62,241 nucleotides of DNA from JAKFDK01 sp036676195 (lineage in GTDB: Bacteria; Bacillota; Sulfobacillia; Symbiobacteriales; ZC4RG38). The DNA lies in NCBI GenBank assembly GCA_036676195.1, contig JAKFDK010000058.1, forward strand, positions 1 to 62,241. The letters run 5' to 3'. Under the pieces are notes generated by a model that saw nothing but the letters and a program-made list of their open reading frames with translations, was not told the origin of the DNA and searched no databases. Shown one piece after another: positions 34,110 to 42,453 of this stretch (within the stretch, counting starts at the first letter, position 1; each line of letters opens with the position of its first letter). A program made the translations under genes and the position numbers.

Positions 34110-35988
34110 TTGCGGGGTTCGACTCCTCAGTTAAAGTGGGGCATCCGCGGCCGGGTTTTGGGGCTGGTGGTGCTGTTGCTGGCCGTGCTCACCGGGCTGG
34201 CCGTGCTCACCGGGCTGGCCGTGGCCCTGCAGGCAGGGGTGCGGCGCCAGGAGTATGCCCAGGCCGCTGCTGATCAGACCCGCGAGAGCATGATCGCCGT
34301 CCAGCAGATCATTGGGGCCGTGGCAGAGATGAAGGCGTCTTTGCGCGGTTATGTACTGACCGGCCAGGAACGATTCCTGTCTCCCTATTACGATGCCCGT
34401 GCGACCCTGTTTACGCAGGTGACGGCCCTGCGTGCCCTGGTGGGCAGTGATGCCGCTCAGCAGGCCCGTTTGATCCAGATCGGTGAACTGGTGGGCAACT
34501 GGGAACGTGAGGTGGCAATCCCGGAAATCAATCTGCGGCGGGCCGGCAGCCCGGAGGCCGGTCGGATGCTCATCAGTGGTATGGGCCAGGATCTCCTGGA
34601 ACGCATCAAGACGGTGGGCGGGGAGTTTGCCGGCGCCCAGGAAAACGCCTGGCGGGACTACAACCGGGATTTGGCTCAGGCGGTGCGGCTGGCCCAGTGG
34701 TTGTTCTGGGGCGGTACCGTGCTGGCCGGCGGGGTGGCATTGGCGGGCGTCTGGGTGTTTGCCCGCGGGCTCACCCGTTCGGTGGATGCGCTGGTCAAAG
34801 GGGCTGAGGCCATCGCCCATGGGGAGGCCGGCCTGGTGGTGCACAGCCCTCATGCCGATGAATTGAGCCGGGTGGCAGCGGCCATGAACGCCACCAGCCA
34901 GACCCTGGAGGCGCAGAAAGAGGAGTTGCACGCCCAGCAGGAGCAGTTGCATCAGCAAAACGAGATGCTGGTTGCCCAGCAGGCGGAGTTGCGCAGCCAC
35001 AACCTGGAGCTGAAGCAGCGGGAGGCGCGGCTGCTGCGGCTGAACAGCCTGGCCGAAAAGCTTGGTACCACCATTGACCTGCCCGGGGTGGCTCAGGTGG
35101 TGCTGGCAGAATATATGGACTTGTTTGGCAGCCCGGCCGGGGCCCTGCTGGTGGCCGATGCCGGTTTCGATACCTTCAGTGTGCAGGCCCAGCGGGGATT
35201 GCAGCCGGGCTGGCTGGCCGGCTGACCAAGGATGCGGGCGAATTCCGGACGTTAGTCCGGCGGCTGGAGACCGACCCGGAGGCCGAGGCGCACGGGACCC
35301 TCTGGGTGCAGACCGGGTCCGGCGAACTGGTACTAAAATGGCATGCCACGCCGGTCCGCAGCGGGGCAGAGATGATGGGCCGCCTTTGGGGTATGTGGAC
35401 ATGATCCTGGGCGGGGTGGCCGGCTCGGTGGCGGATCAGCAGCGTGAACTGCTGGAGGTGGTCAGGCGTAACACCGACCGCCTGGCCCGGCTGATCGGCG
35501 ACCTGCTGGACATTGAGCGCATCCAGTCCCGGCGTATGGATCTGCAGTGGCGTGAGGTCAGTCTGGTCGATGCTGTTCGCCAGGCCACCGAAACGTTGGC
35601 GCTGTCGGCCGCCGAGAAGGGGCTTGATTTCGAACTGGCCCTGCCGGAGCAGCCGCTGCCGGCGGTCTGGGGCGACTACGACCGGCTGGTGCAGGTGGCG
35701 GTGCGGGAAACCGGGGACAGTCTGGAACTGGTGGTGACGGATACTGGGATCGGGATGAACCCGGAGTTACAGCAGCGGGCATTTGAAAAGTTTGTCCGCG
35801 GCCGGGAACAGGTGGTGCGCCAGACGAGCGGTACCGGTCTGGGGCTGTCCATCGTCAGGGCGCTCGTGGACGCACACCAGGGTGTAGTCAGCCTGGAGTC
35901 CGAATCCGGTCGCGGCACCCGGGTGACGGTCACCTTGCCGTCGGTGCGGCTGAACCGGGGAGCGGGTCCTCTGGATATGGAATCGTAG
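34110..35988 (+). pseudogene. Decaying sensor histidine kinase (frameshifts, lost H-box and N-box)
   Basis: The first frame (TTG 34110 with GGGGGGAGG upstream, to 35225) encodes TM1, a CHASE3-like sensor, TM2, HAMP, a coiled coil and the start of a GAF domain. The GAF continues in another frame to 35404 (TKDAGEFRTLVRR ...). The kinase core runs in a third frame from about 35390 (PLGYVDMILGG) to 35988, with intact DTGIGMNPE and GTGLGLSI. The phospho-accepting H-box should stand before GYVDMILGG and is deleted. The N-box should follow GDYDRLVQV but that text jumps straight to AVRETGDSLEL, an apparent in-frame deletion. It could not autophosphorylate as it stands. Confidence 0.85.
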
Positions 35989-35999
35989 AAATTGTCCTC

Positions 36000-36028
36000 T
36001 TGCGCCCTGGTGCATTCAGTGCTATAAT
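36000..36028 (+). promoter_or_regulatory. Sigma-A-type promoter for the 36069 gene
   Basis: TTGCGC (36000-36005) and a perfect TATAAT (36023-36028) are separated by 17 bp, 41 bp before the ATG of the small gene. Confidence 0.75.
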
Positions 36029-36068
36029 TTAAAATTGTGATGTCTCAAATCGGGAGGAATTCGCCGCT

Positions 36069-36311
36069 ATGAGTCCCGTAGTTGTCCCGCAGAGCGGCGT
36101 TGCCGATCTCACTGCCCTGGTGCGCGGGCGGATTGCCACTGGCGCCCCCGTTGAGGAGATCGCCTACGTCGATATGCCCCTGTGGTTCTATGCCCAGCTC
36201 GACCTGGACCGTCCGGTCGAAGCGGTGTTCCGCAGTGCCCGGGCGATGCTGGCCGTCTATGCCGACGGTGACCGGGTCCTCCGTTCTGTTCCTGCGGCCT
36301 TTCAGGCCTGA
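36069..36311 (+). CDS. Small uncharacterised protein
   Basis: 80 residues, no family recognised, no signal peptide. It has a hydrophobic-acidic pattern (VADLTALVRGRIATG, EEIAYVDMPLWFYAQLDLDR, AVFRSARAMLAVYADGD) consistent with a compact soluble domain. ATG 36069 with GGGAGGAA about 8-12 nt upstream and a good promoter 41 bp away support expression. It is followed by a terminator and then the 394-codon frame, suggesting a leader-gene/attenuated two-gene unit. Confidence 0.7.
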   Translation: MSPVVVPQSGVADLTALVRGRIATGAPVEEIAYVDMPLWFYAQLDLDRPVEAVFRSARAMLAVYADGDRVLRSVPAAFQA

Positions 36312-36328
36312 CACCCGTCGGATTTCGT

Positions 36329-36361
36329 CCCCGGACCGCTGCCTGCGGCCCGGGGATTTTT
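36329..36361 (+). terminator. Terminator or attenuator between two co-directional genes
   Basis: CCCCGG (36329-36334) pairs with CCGGGG (36350-36355), with further GC pairing inside, followed by ATTTTTG. It lies between the 80-aa gene and the next gene, which has no separate promoter that I can see, so it probably reduces downstream expression. Confidence 0.7.
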
Positions 36362-36382
36362 GTCAGGAGGATGCAAAGCCAG

Positions 36383-37555
36383 ATGCTGGCCAGGATGCAG
36401 ATGTGGGCCGAGGAAGGCGCGCTGAAGATCACGCACGCTTACCTGGCCCATCTGAAGAAGGATGAAGACCGCAAGCTGCTGGCACACGCCGATGCAGCCG
36501 AATGGGAGAACCTGGACCCCAAGGTGCGTGAGCTGTTTGCCGGACACCTGCACCAGGCCCTGGCCGGTGCACCTGGTGAGGTGAACTTTCCCGCCCATTA
36601 CGTGGGTGAAGTGCTGCCGGTCGACAAGGTGGCCGGTGGCGCCGTGGACCGCACCATGAACCGGCCGGCCGTCGAACTGCTGGAGGCCTTGCGTGATCTG
36701 CGCGACCCCCAGCCCCGGGCCATGATTCCCCTGGGCAACGCCCTGGCCTACAAGGTCCTGGTGGCCGGCACCATCAAGAACCACCTGCTGGGGATCCTGA
36801 AGTTCCACGTGGTGCCGGAGCTGGGTGCGGCGCCGGTGGAGTTTGTCTTCGCCACTCTGTGCGACCTCGAAGATCGGGAGGAGGCCTTTTTTGACGAAGC
36901 CCGCGGCATGTTCCAGACCCAGCAACTCGCCAACGTGATCAAAAAGGCCGGCGTCTCCCGGGCGGCTTTCTTTCCCTGCCTGGATGACCAGGGGCGGGAG
37001 TCGGCCGACCTGCTGGTGTACGCCGGTAGCGGCAGCGGCAGTTGGTTCCGTGCCATGGAGGCCACCCTGCGCCATCCTCCCAAACGGGAGGGCCGGGCGC
37101 TGGTCAAGCTGATCACCGAGCAGAATGTGGATGGTGATGTGCCCCACGACATCTTCCAGACGATGGGGAAACAATTGCTGCCACTGGCGGCCGAAGGACT
37201 GCCGGTGGAAGCGGTGGCCGAGAGTCTGGAAAAAGCGGTGGGACACGGCATCGACCGGGCCGGGTTCCGCATGAAGTGGCAGGCCGCCTTCGGTGACAGT
37301 GGCTACAAGCCGGGGTATGATTCCCTGTTCGGGGAGGACCCGGCCAAGCTGAAGATGCAGGCCGGCACCATTACCCTGGCCGTGCAGCCCCAGGACCTGG
37401 AGCATTTCCGCCAGGTGAACGTGGGTGGGGAAACGTTTATTGTGTTCCGGGTACCGGAGCAGGCCCGGGTGGTGGTGGGCAAGGATCTGGACCTGCGCAT
37501 TGCCCCGGTGCGGCTGGAGCACCTGCAGCGCTGGCTGCTGGGCCAGGACGAATAG
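36383..37555 (+). CDS. Uncharacterised protein (~390 aa)
   Basis: No family recognised with confidence. It is soluble, without signal peptide or membrane segment. Visible traits are an N-terminal helical segment (EEGALKITHAYLAHLKKDED), repeated E/D-rich helices, a GSGSGSWFRAMEA loop and a C-terminal LEHFRQVNVGGETFIVFRVP. It superficially recalls nucleoid-associated (pfam04245-like) or DUF4317-like proteins in length and layout, but I see no diagnostic motif. The AGGAGG site touches ATG 36371, so ATG 36383 is preferred. It ends 5 bp before the convergent response-regulator gene. Confidence 0.7.
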   Translation: MLARMQMWAEEGALKITHAYLAHLKKDEDRKLLAHADAAEWENLDPKVRELFAGHLHQALAGAPGEVNFPAHYVGEVLPVDKVAGGAVDRTMNRPAVELLEALRDLRDPQPRAMIPLGNALAYKVLVAGTIKNHLLGILKFHVVPELGAAPVEFVFATLCDLEDREEAFFDEARGMFQTQQLANVIKKAGVSRAAFFPCLDDQGRESADLLVYAGSGSGSWFRAMEATLRHPPKREGRALVKLITEQNVDGDVPHDIFQTMGKQLLPLAAEGLPVEAVAESLEKAVGHGIDRAGFRMKWQAAFGDSGYKPGYDSLFGEDPAKLKMQAGTITLAVQPQDLEHFRQVNVGGETFIVFRVPEQARVVVGKDLDLRIAPVRLEHLQRWLLGQDE

Positions 37556-37560
37556 CGCCG

Positions 37561-38208
37561 CTACAGTTCAATCAGCCCGGTGCGGATGGCGTACTTGACC
37601 AGGTCAGTGCGGTCATGGGCACCGAGCTTTTCCATGATGTGGGCCCGGTGGGTCTCCACCGTCTTCACACTGATATACAGGCGGCGGGCGATCTCGGCGT
37701 TGGTCAGGCCCTGGGCGACCAGCACCAGGACCTCCTTTTCCCGCGCCGTCAGCGGGCTCTCCTCCGGAGGCGCCGGCGCCGGGGGTTTGGTCACATAGCC
37801 GCTGATGACGGCCCGGGTGATGGTCGGATCCAGCACTGCGTGGCCCTCCATCACCTGGCGGATGGCACTGACCAGGTCGGCGGCGGCGCTGCTCTTGACA
37901 ATATAACCGTCGGCGCCCGCCTTGAGCAGCTCCAGCACATAGCCTTCGTCGTCATGGACAGTCAGACCCAGCACACGGATCTGCGGAAACCTGGCCTTGA
38001 CCTTGCGGGTCAGTTGAATCCCACTTTCGTCGGGTAAGCCGATATCCATCACCACCAGGTCGGGCTGCCAGGTGGCAACGCCCTCCCAGGCGGCGGCGGC
38101 GGTGGCGGCTTCCCCCACCAGCGTTATGTCCGGCTCCTGCTCAAGCACCAGGCGGGTGCCGGCGCGCATCATGGCATGATCGTCCACCACAAATACCCGA
38201 ATCGGCAT
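37561..38208 (-). CDS. NarL-family response regulator
   Basis: 215 residues. The receiver domain has acidic residues in VVDDHAMMRAG, the phospho-acceptor Asp in LVVMDIGLPDESG, and Lys in IVKSS. The LuxR-type helix-turn-helix starts at PLTAREKEVLVLVAQGL. It is the partner of the HisKA_3-type kinase whose stop codon it overlaps. ATG 38208 is chosen because GAGGGG lies 8 nt upstream; GTG 38217 is longer. Given the CopC/CopD and lipoprotein-like genes upstream in the same operon, it may control envelope or metal-related genes, but that is inference. Confidence 0.93.
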   Translation of the reverse strand: MPIRVFVVDDHAMMRAGTRLVLEQEPDITLVGEAATAAAAWEGVATWQPDLVVMDIGLPDESGIQLTRKVKARFPQIRVLGLTVHDDEGYVLELLKAGADGYIVKSSAAADLVSAIRQVMEGHAVLDPTITRAVISGYVTKPPAPAPPEESPLTAREKEVLVLVAQGLTNAEIARRLYISVKTVETHRAHIMEKLGAHDRTDLVKYAIRTGLIEL

Positions 38209-38213
38209 CACAC

Positions 38214-39515
38214 TCACCCCTCGGTTTCGAGCGGAAATTCGGCCAGGACCCGGGTGCCCCGGGAAGGAGCCGAATGCAGTTCAAGCTGGCCGCCGGCCAG
38301 GATCACCCGCTCGCGCAGCCCGGCCAGACCACTGCCGCCGCCGGGGAACCGCTTGCGCTGCTCCGGCGGCAGGCCAATGCCGTCATCGGCGACCTGCACG
38401 TGCAGGCGGGCGCCCCGGCGGGTGACCTCGATGCGCACTGAACTGGCCCGGGCATGTTTCACCGTATTGTTGGCTGCCTCCTGCACCAGGCGGAATACAG
38501 CCGTCTCCAGGGCAGGCGGCAGCCGGTTTTCCAACCCTTCTGTCTGTAATTCCACCTGCAGCCCGGCGGGCTCAAGGATGTGTTTGGTCAGCCAGTGCAG
38601 AGCGGCCTGCAGACCCAGGTCGTCCAGCAGGGTCGGGCGCAGGTCGTGGATGATCTTGCGGATCTCCCGCAGGCTAAAGTGCACCATCTCGCGCACGTTG
38701 CCCAGACGTTCGGCAGTCAGGGCCGGCTCGGGCAGTGCCCGGGCCGCCATGTCCACGTTCACCACCACCGCTGTTAGCATTTGGCCGACCTCGTCGTGCA
38801 ATTCGCGGGCAATGCGCCGCCGCTCCTGTTCCTGTGCTCCCAGCAGTTCCTGTAGCAGGGCGGCCCGGGCCCGTTCCTGCAGGCGCAGTTCATCGTAGAG
38901 CCGGGCCCGGTCCAGGGCCAGCCCCACCTGTTCGCCCAGAGTAACCAGCAGTTGCTGGTCGACCGGGCGCAGGGGGCGGTGGTTCGGGGTCACCAGGATC
39001 ATCAGACCGTGGATCTGCCCGTTGGCGCCCAGGGGAATCGTGGCATGCCAGCCGGTGGGCCGGCCCGCTTCCCAGGACTGGCGCACGCAGGCCAGGTGAT
39101 GCACCTGGGAGACCAGTTCCGGCCTGGCTACCTCCCGCAGGCACAGGCAGCGGTCAATAGCATATTCCTGGGCGCGTACGCCGTGGCACGCCCAGTCAGG
39201 AAAGCCGCGGGCCGCAGCCAATTGCCACAGGCCGCCGGCGTCGCCCCGGCCGCCGGTGCGCAGTACCACCCAGCCTTGCTGCAGCCGGAGTTGTGCCATC
39301 GTCAAACCAAGTGCCGTATCCAGGGCCGTGGCGGTATCCGGCGACTGGTTCAGGGCCACCAGCACCCGGCGAAAAAACGCCGCTGACCGGCCCCGTTCCT
39401 GGGCCCGGTGCAGCAGTGCCGCACCGAACATCAGGCTGAACAGGGCCCCGGCCACCGCCAGATGAAAGCCCACACCAACCGCCACCATGGGCACCAGCAC
39501 CTGGATTGGCCACAT
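38214..39515 (-). CDS. Sensor histidine kinase (DegS/NarX class, GAF domain)
   Basis: 433 residues. One N-terminal membrane helix (about 5-32), a GAF-like domain (about 60-205, with LGLTMAQLRLQQGWVVL and GEQVGLALDRA), then HisKA_3 with the phosphorylated His in ARELHDEVGQML. The HATPase domain shows AANNTVKHA (N-box) and DDGIGLP, GGGSGLAGL. It autophosphorylates and passes phosphate to the adjacent NarL-type regulator. ATG 39515 has GAGGTGG upstream and lies 2 bp after the stop of the preceding gene. Confidence 0.92.
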   Translation of the reverse strand: MWPIQVLVPMVAVGVGFHLAVAGALFSLMFGAALLHRAQERGRSAAFFRRVLVALNQSPDTATALDTALGLTMAQLRLQQGWVVLRTGGRGDAGGLWQLAAARGFPDWACHGVRAQEYAIDRCLCLREVARPELVSQVHHLACVRQSWEAGRPTGWHATIPLGANGQIHGLMILVTPNHRPLRPVDQQLLVTLGEQVGLALDRARLYDELRLQERARAALLQELLGAQEQERRRIARELHDEVGQMLTAVVVNVDMAARALPEPALTAERLGNVREMVHFSLREIRKIIHDLRPTLLDDLGLQAALHWLTKHILEPAGLQVELQTEGLENRLPPALETAVFRLVQEAANNTVKHARASSVRIEVTRRGARLHVQVADDGIGLPPEQRKRFPGGGSGLAGLRERVILAGGQLELHSAPSRGTRVLAEFPLETEG

Positions 39516-39517
39516 GC

Positions 39518-40318
39518 CTAATCCACCTCGACGGTCACCGTTTTCTCGACCCCCAGGGGCTTGTGGTCATGGCCGGTCAGTTCCACCCGGATGGAATGCT
39601 TCCCCGGAGCCAGTTTCGGGTACGTATAGCGTGCTTCCATAATGGTTACCGGCGCCGGGTTACCGTCCAGATACAGGTGAGCATGGCCGTCCTTGCCAAT
39701 GGCCCACTTGTTGGTGGTGGTAACGGTCACCTCCACCTGCTGTCCGCTCACCCTGGTGACCACATCCAGCCCTTCGGGCTTTTTCGCCCCACAGCCCGCC
39801 AACGTGGTGGTTGCTGTTAGCAAAAGGGCCAGGGCCAGCATGCGGGTGGCGGCAGTACCGGCCGGCGGTCGCCGGCCGCGCAGGGTCCAGGCGCCGGCCG
39901 CCACCACCACCAGGGCCGGCACCAGCAACCATACCCAGCCGCCGTGGTCCAGGGTAGACTCCGCCGGCGTCAGCAGGACTGCCTCGGAGGGACGGACCAG
40001 AGCGCCGTCTTTCAGTTCCAGCAGACTGTTCCACTGCTCGTCGCCGTAGCGCACCTCCAGCTTCACCTGGCCGGTGGACGGCAGGCTGAGGGTACCGGTA
40101 TACCCATCGGCGGCAGCCGCCAGCTTGCCGCCGGGATTCAGACGTACATCGGCGCCACTCACCGGCGCACCGTTGGCATCATACAGGCTCACGGCCACTC
40201 CGCCGCCGGTCCGGACCAGGACCTTGGCCGCCATTTCCATCCCGTGTGCGGCGGCAGTGGTGCCGGCCAGACACAGGCAAACCAGCAAAATCAGTTGGGC
40301 CAGCAGGGAACGCAGCAT
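39518..40318 (-). CDS. Exported protein with internal membrane segment and lipobox-like sequence
   Basis: 266 residues. Signal peptide 1-24 ends in TTAAAHG. A beta-rich extracellular part (about 25-120; VAVSLYDANGAPVSGADVRL) resembles Ig-like or FixH/YtkA-type domains. A membrane helix follows near 128-148 (VWLLVPALVVVAAGAWTL). A second hydrophobic run, MLALALLLTATTTLAGC, looks exactly like a lipoprotein signal with lipobox LAGC, followed by another beta-rich part ending GKHSIRVELTGHDHKPLG. It could be an ancient fusion of an exported protein and a lipoprotein. The His-rich C-terminus and the CopC/CopD neighbour hint at metal handling. AAGGAGG lies 9 nt before the ATG. Confidence 0.7.
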   Translation of the reverse strand: MLRSLLAQLILLVCLCLAGTTAAAHGMEMAAKVLVRTGGGVAVSLYDANGAPVSGADVRLNPGGKLAAAADGYTGTLSLPSTGQVKLEVRYGDEQWNSLLELKDGALVRPSEAVLLTPAESTLDHGGWVWLLVPALVVVAAGAWTLRGRRPPAGTAATRMLALALLLTATTTLAGCGAKKPEGLDVVTRVSGQQVEVTVTTTNKWAIGKDGHAHLYLDGNPAPVTIMEARYTYPKLAPGKHSIRVELTGHDHKPLGVEKTVTVEVD

Positions 40319-40352
40319 GAGCTCAGGCCTCCTTCTATTGCAAACGCCGGTC

Positions 40353-41996
40353 TCAGGCCGGGTTCGGTTCGGCTACCTTGAAGTAGAAATAGGTGCTTTC
40401 CGACTGGCCGCCGGCGCTTACCTTCACCCTGACCGCCCAGCGGCCGGCCATGTCCGGCAGCGGCACGGTGGCCTGCCAGCGGCTCTTGTCACCAGTGGGT
40501 TGCAGCGCCAGGGTCGTCCCGTGTCCCATGTCGACCATTACCAGTTCAGCTTCGACCTTTTCGGGGGTCAAGCCTTCCACCGTTACATCAAATGTGTTGT
40601 CCTGCCCAATCACCAGCGGGTGCACGGTCAGCAGCACCTGGTGCCCCAGCAACTGCTCCCGGACCGACAGTGGGCCGTCGGTGGCGGCCATGGACGGTGG
40701 CGCCACCAGTTGCAGGTATTCCACCCATCCGGGGGTTTTTTCGGCCAGGAGCCCGGCCGACAACAACACGGCGGCCGCCATGACGGCTTCGGCCAGAATC
40801 AGCCGGCCCGGGGTGGGGCCGGTCCCGGTCTGCCGCAGACGGCGGCCCATGACAACCACACCGGTGCCTAGCAACACCAGCAGTCCCACCAGCACCAGTT
40901 TGAGCAGCAAGGTGCGCCCGTAGATGGTCAGGTTCAGCACTGCCGGTGCCGGCTCGCCCACGTGCAGCCGGGCCAGGTACAGGCCGGTGGCGGTGAGCAC
41001 CAGGGCGGCTGGCGCTGCCACCCGGCCGAAACGAACGGTCAGGGTGCGCCAGGCTGCCTGGTACTCGGCCGGCGGCAGGGCCCGCAGGTCAGGGACAATG
41101 CCCAGAGCCAGGTGCATCAGGCCCCCTGCCCAGAGTGCAGTGGCTGCCAGGTGCAGCCACTGCACGCCCAGCGCCGCCAGCATCCCTTCGGATACACCGC
41201 CGGCGTGTCCGGCTGCGGCCACCGTGAGTAATAACAACGCACCCAGCAGGGCTTGGGTGCCACCGGACCACCGGCGGTGGATCGCCAGGGCCATCAGCCC
41301 CAGCAGCAGCACCCGGGTCAGCCACCAGGTGCCCTGCAGGGTGAACAGCAGGTAGGTACCGACGGCCTCGGTGGCACCGGCCTCCACCAGGGCCGCCGGC
41401 AGACCAGCGGCCAGGCCGAGGGCGGCCAGCAGCAGGCCCATGGCCAGGGTCCGCCGCGGCGGCTGCAGACCCAGCCGGGTCAGAACCGGCCAGACGGTAA
41501 CCATCATCAGCCCCAGCAGTTGCAGCCAGCGCAATCCGGCGGCGGCGCCGCCGGGCAGTTCGCGCATCCGTTCCAGGGGGGCGGCCAATGCCAGCGCCCG
41601 GGCGGCGTCCATGCCGGGGGTGGGTGCGCCCAGGTGCAGGAGTATGTGGCCGGTCGCCGGGTGACCATCGGCACCCATGGTCCGCCAGACCAGTACCTGG
41701 CTGCCGGCGGTCAGGTTTTCCGGCAGTTGCGCCAGGGCCGATGTGCTGCTGCCGGGTTCACGCAGAACGGCCAGCCATGGGCCGGACCGACCGTCCGGGG
41801 CGACCAGCCGCACCCGGGTCATGGCCAGCTCCACACGGCCGCTGAACTGTAGCCGGACCGGAGCCGCCGGGTTGCGTACCATGGCCCCGTCCCCCGGTTG
41901 ACTGTTCACCAGGGTGATATGAGCCAGGGCCGGGGATGCGGCGGTGAGGGCAAAAAGCAGGCCAGTCAGTAGCCGCCAGATCCACCGCTTATACAA
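40353..41996 (-). CDS. CopC-CopD fusion, copper resistance/uptake membrane protein
   Basis: About 547 residues. A signal peptide ends in SPALA, exposing His at the mature N-terminus (HITLVNSQPGDGAMV), as in CopC copper sites. The CopC-like domain (to about 125) is followed by eight or so membrane helices of CopD, with conserved-type HLAATALWAGGL and an extracytoplasmic C-terminal domain (AELVMVDMGHGT ...) like FixH/YtkA. It likely binds copper outside the membrane and moves it. The start is TTG 41996 with GAGGAG upstream; an ATG at 42041 lies inside a terminator-like hairpin and is unlikely. First gene of the operon leading to the two-component system. Confidence 0.87.
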   Translation of the reverse strand: MYKRWIWRLLTGLLFALTAASPALAHITLVNSQPGDGAMVRNPAAPVRLQFSGRVELAMTRVRLVAPDGRSGPWLAVLREPGSSTSALAQLPENLTAGSQVLVWRTMGADGHPATGHILLHLGAPTPGMDAARALALAAPLERMRELPGGAAAGLRWLQLLGLMMVTVWPVLTRLGLQPPRRTLAMGLLLAALGLAAGLPAALVEAGATEAVGTYLLFTLQGTWWLTRVLLLGLMALAIHRRWSGGTQALLGALLLLTVAAAGHAGGVSEGMLAALGVQWLHLAATALWAGGLMHLALGIVPDLRALPPAEYQAAWRTLTVRFGRVAAPAALVLTATGLYLARLHVGEPAPAVLNLTIYGRTLLLKLVLVGLLVLLGTGVVVMGRRLRQTGTGPTPGRLILAEAVMAAAVLLSAGLLAEKTPGWVEYLQLVAPPSMAATDGPLSVREQLLGHQVLLTVHPLVIGQDNTFDVTVEGLTPEKVEAELVMVDMGHGTTLALQPTGDKSRWQATVPLPDMAGRWAVRVKVSAGGQSESTYFYFKVAEPNPA

Positions 41997-42025
41997 GGAC
42001 TGTCCACTCCTCAAGAAGTACCGTT

Positions 42026-42057
42026 GGCGGGAAGCAGCCATCTGGCTGCTTCCCGCC
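42026..42057. terminator. 15-bp perfect hairpin upstream of the copCD-like gene
   Basis: GGCGGGAAGCAGCCA (42026-42040) pairs with 42043-42057 across a 2-base TC loop. It lies 12 bp beyond the stop of the multicopper oxidase fragment and upstream of the TTG start. No T-run, so terminator or attenuator. Confidence 0.65.
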
Positions 42058-42069
42058 TATCATATCAGT

Positions 42070-42414
42070 TTACTTCTTACCAATCACCAGTAGAGTTGCG
42101 CCTCCGAGATATTCGCCGTTATTTAAGACGTTCTCTAACTGGTGGTCGTGGACCGGGAAAATCCCCTCTCTTAAGGTAAAATAGGTGTCGTATCGTTCGC
42201 CGGGGCTCACCGTCAGTACGTCCCGCAGGTAAGGCTGCTGCAGCGGATATCCGTCCAGGTGGGTGACCTTGAAGCCGTACCCGTGCGAATGCATGGAGAA
42301 GGGGCGGTAGGTGGTGTTGATCCAGCGGTTTCGCATCTTCCATATTGCCGGGCTGTGCCCGCCGCGTCCATGACTCAAAGGAGCTATGCAACAGGTTCTG
42401 CCCGGCCCAATCAC
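42070..42414 (-). pseudogene. C-terminal fragment of a multicopper oxidase/cupredoxin protein
   Basis: About 90 codons (from ~42345) match the last cupredoxin domain of multicopper oxidases: RPFSMHSHGYGF, YPLQQPYLRDVLTVSPGERY, a GIFPVHDHQLENVLNNG copper-ligand region and GGATLLVIGK. The N-terminal domains (normally 300 or more residues) are missing; the frame upstream to 42414 is unrelated sequence, and recQ starts 40 bp further in the opposite direction. Truncation was probably by deletion or insertion here. It sits before the CopC/CopD gene, so an intact copper-oxidase operon may have existed. Confidence 0.75.
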
Positions 42415-42453
42415 GAATCATACGGGTGAGAGCCGCACGAGGGATGTGTTTCG

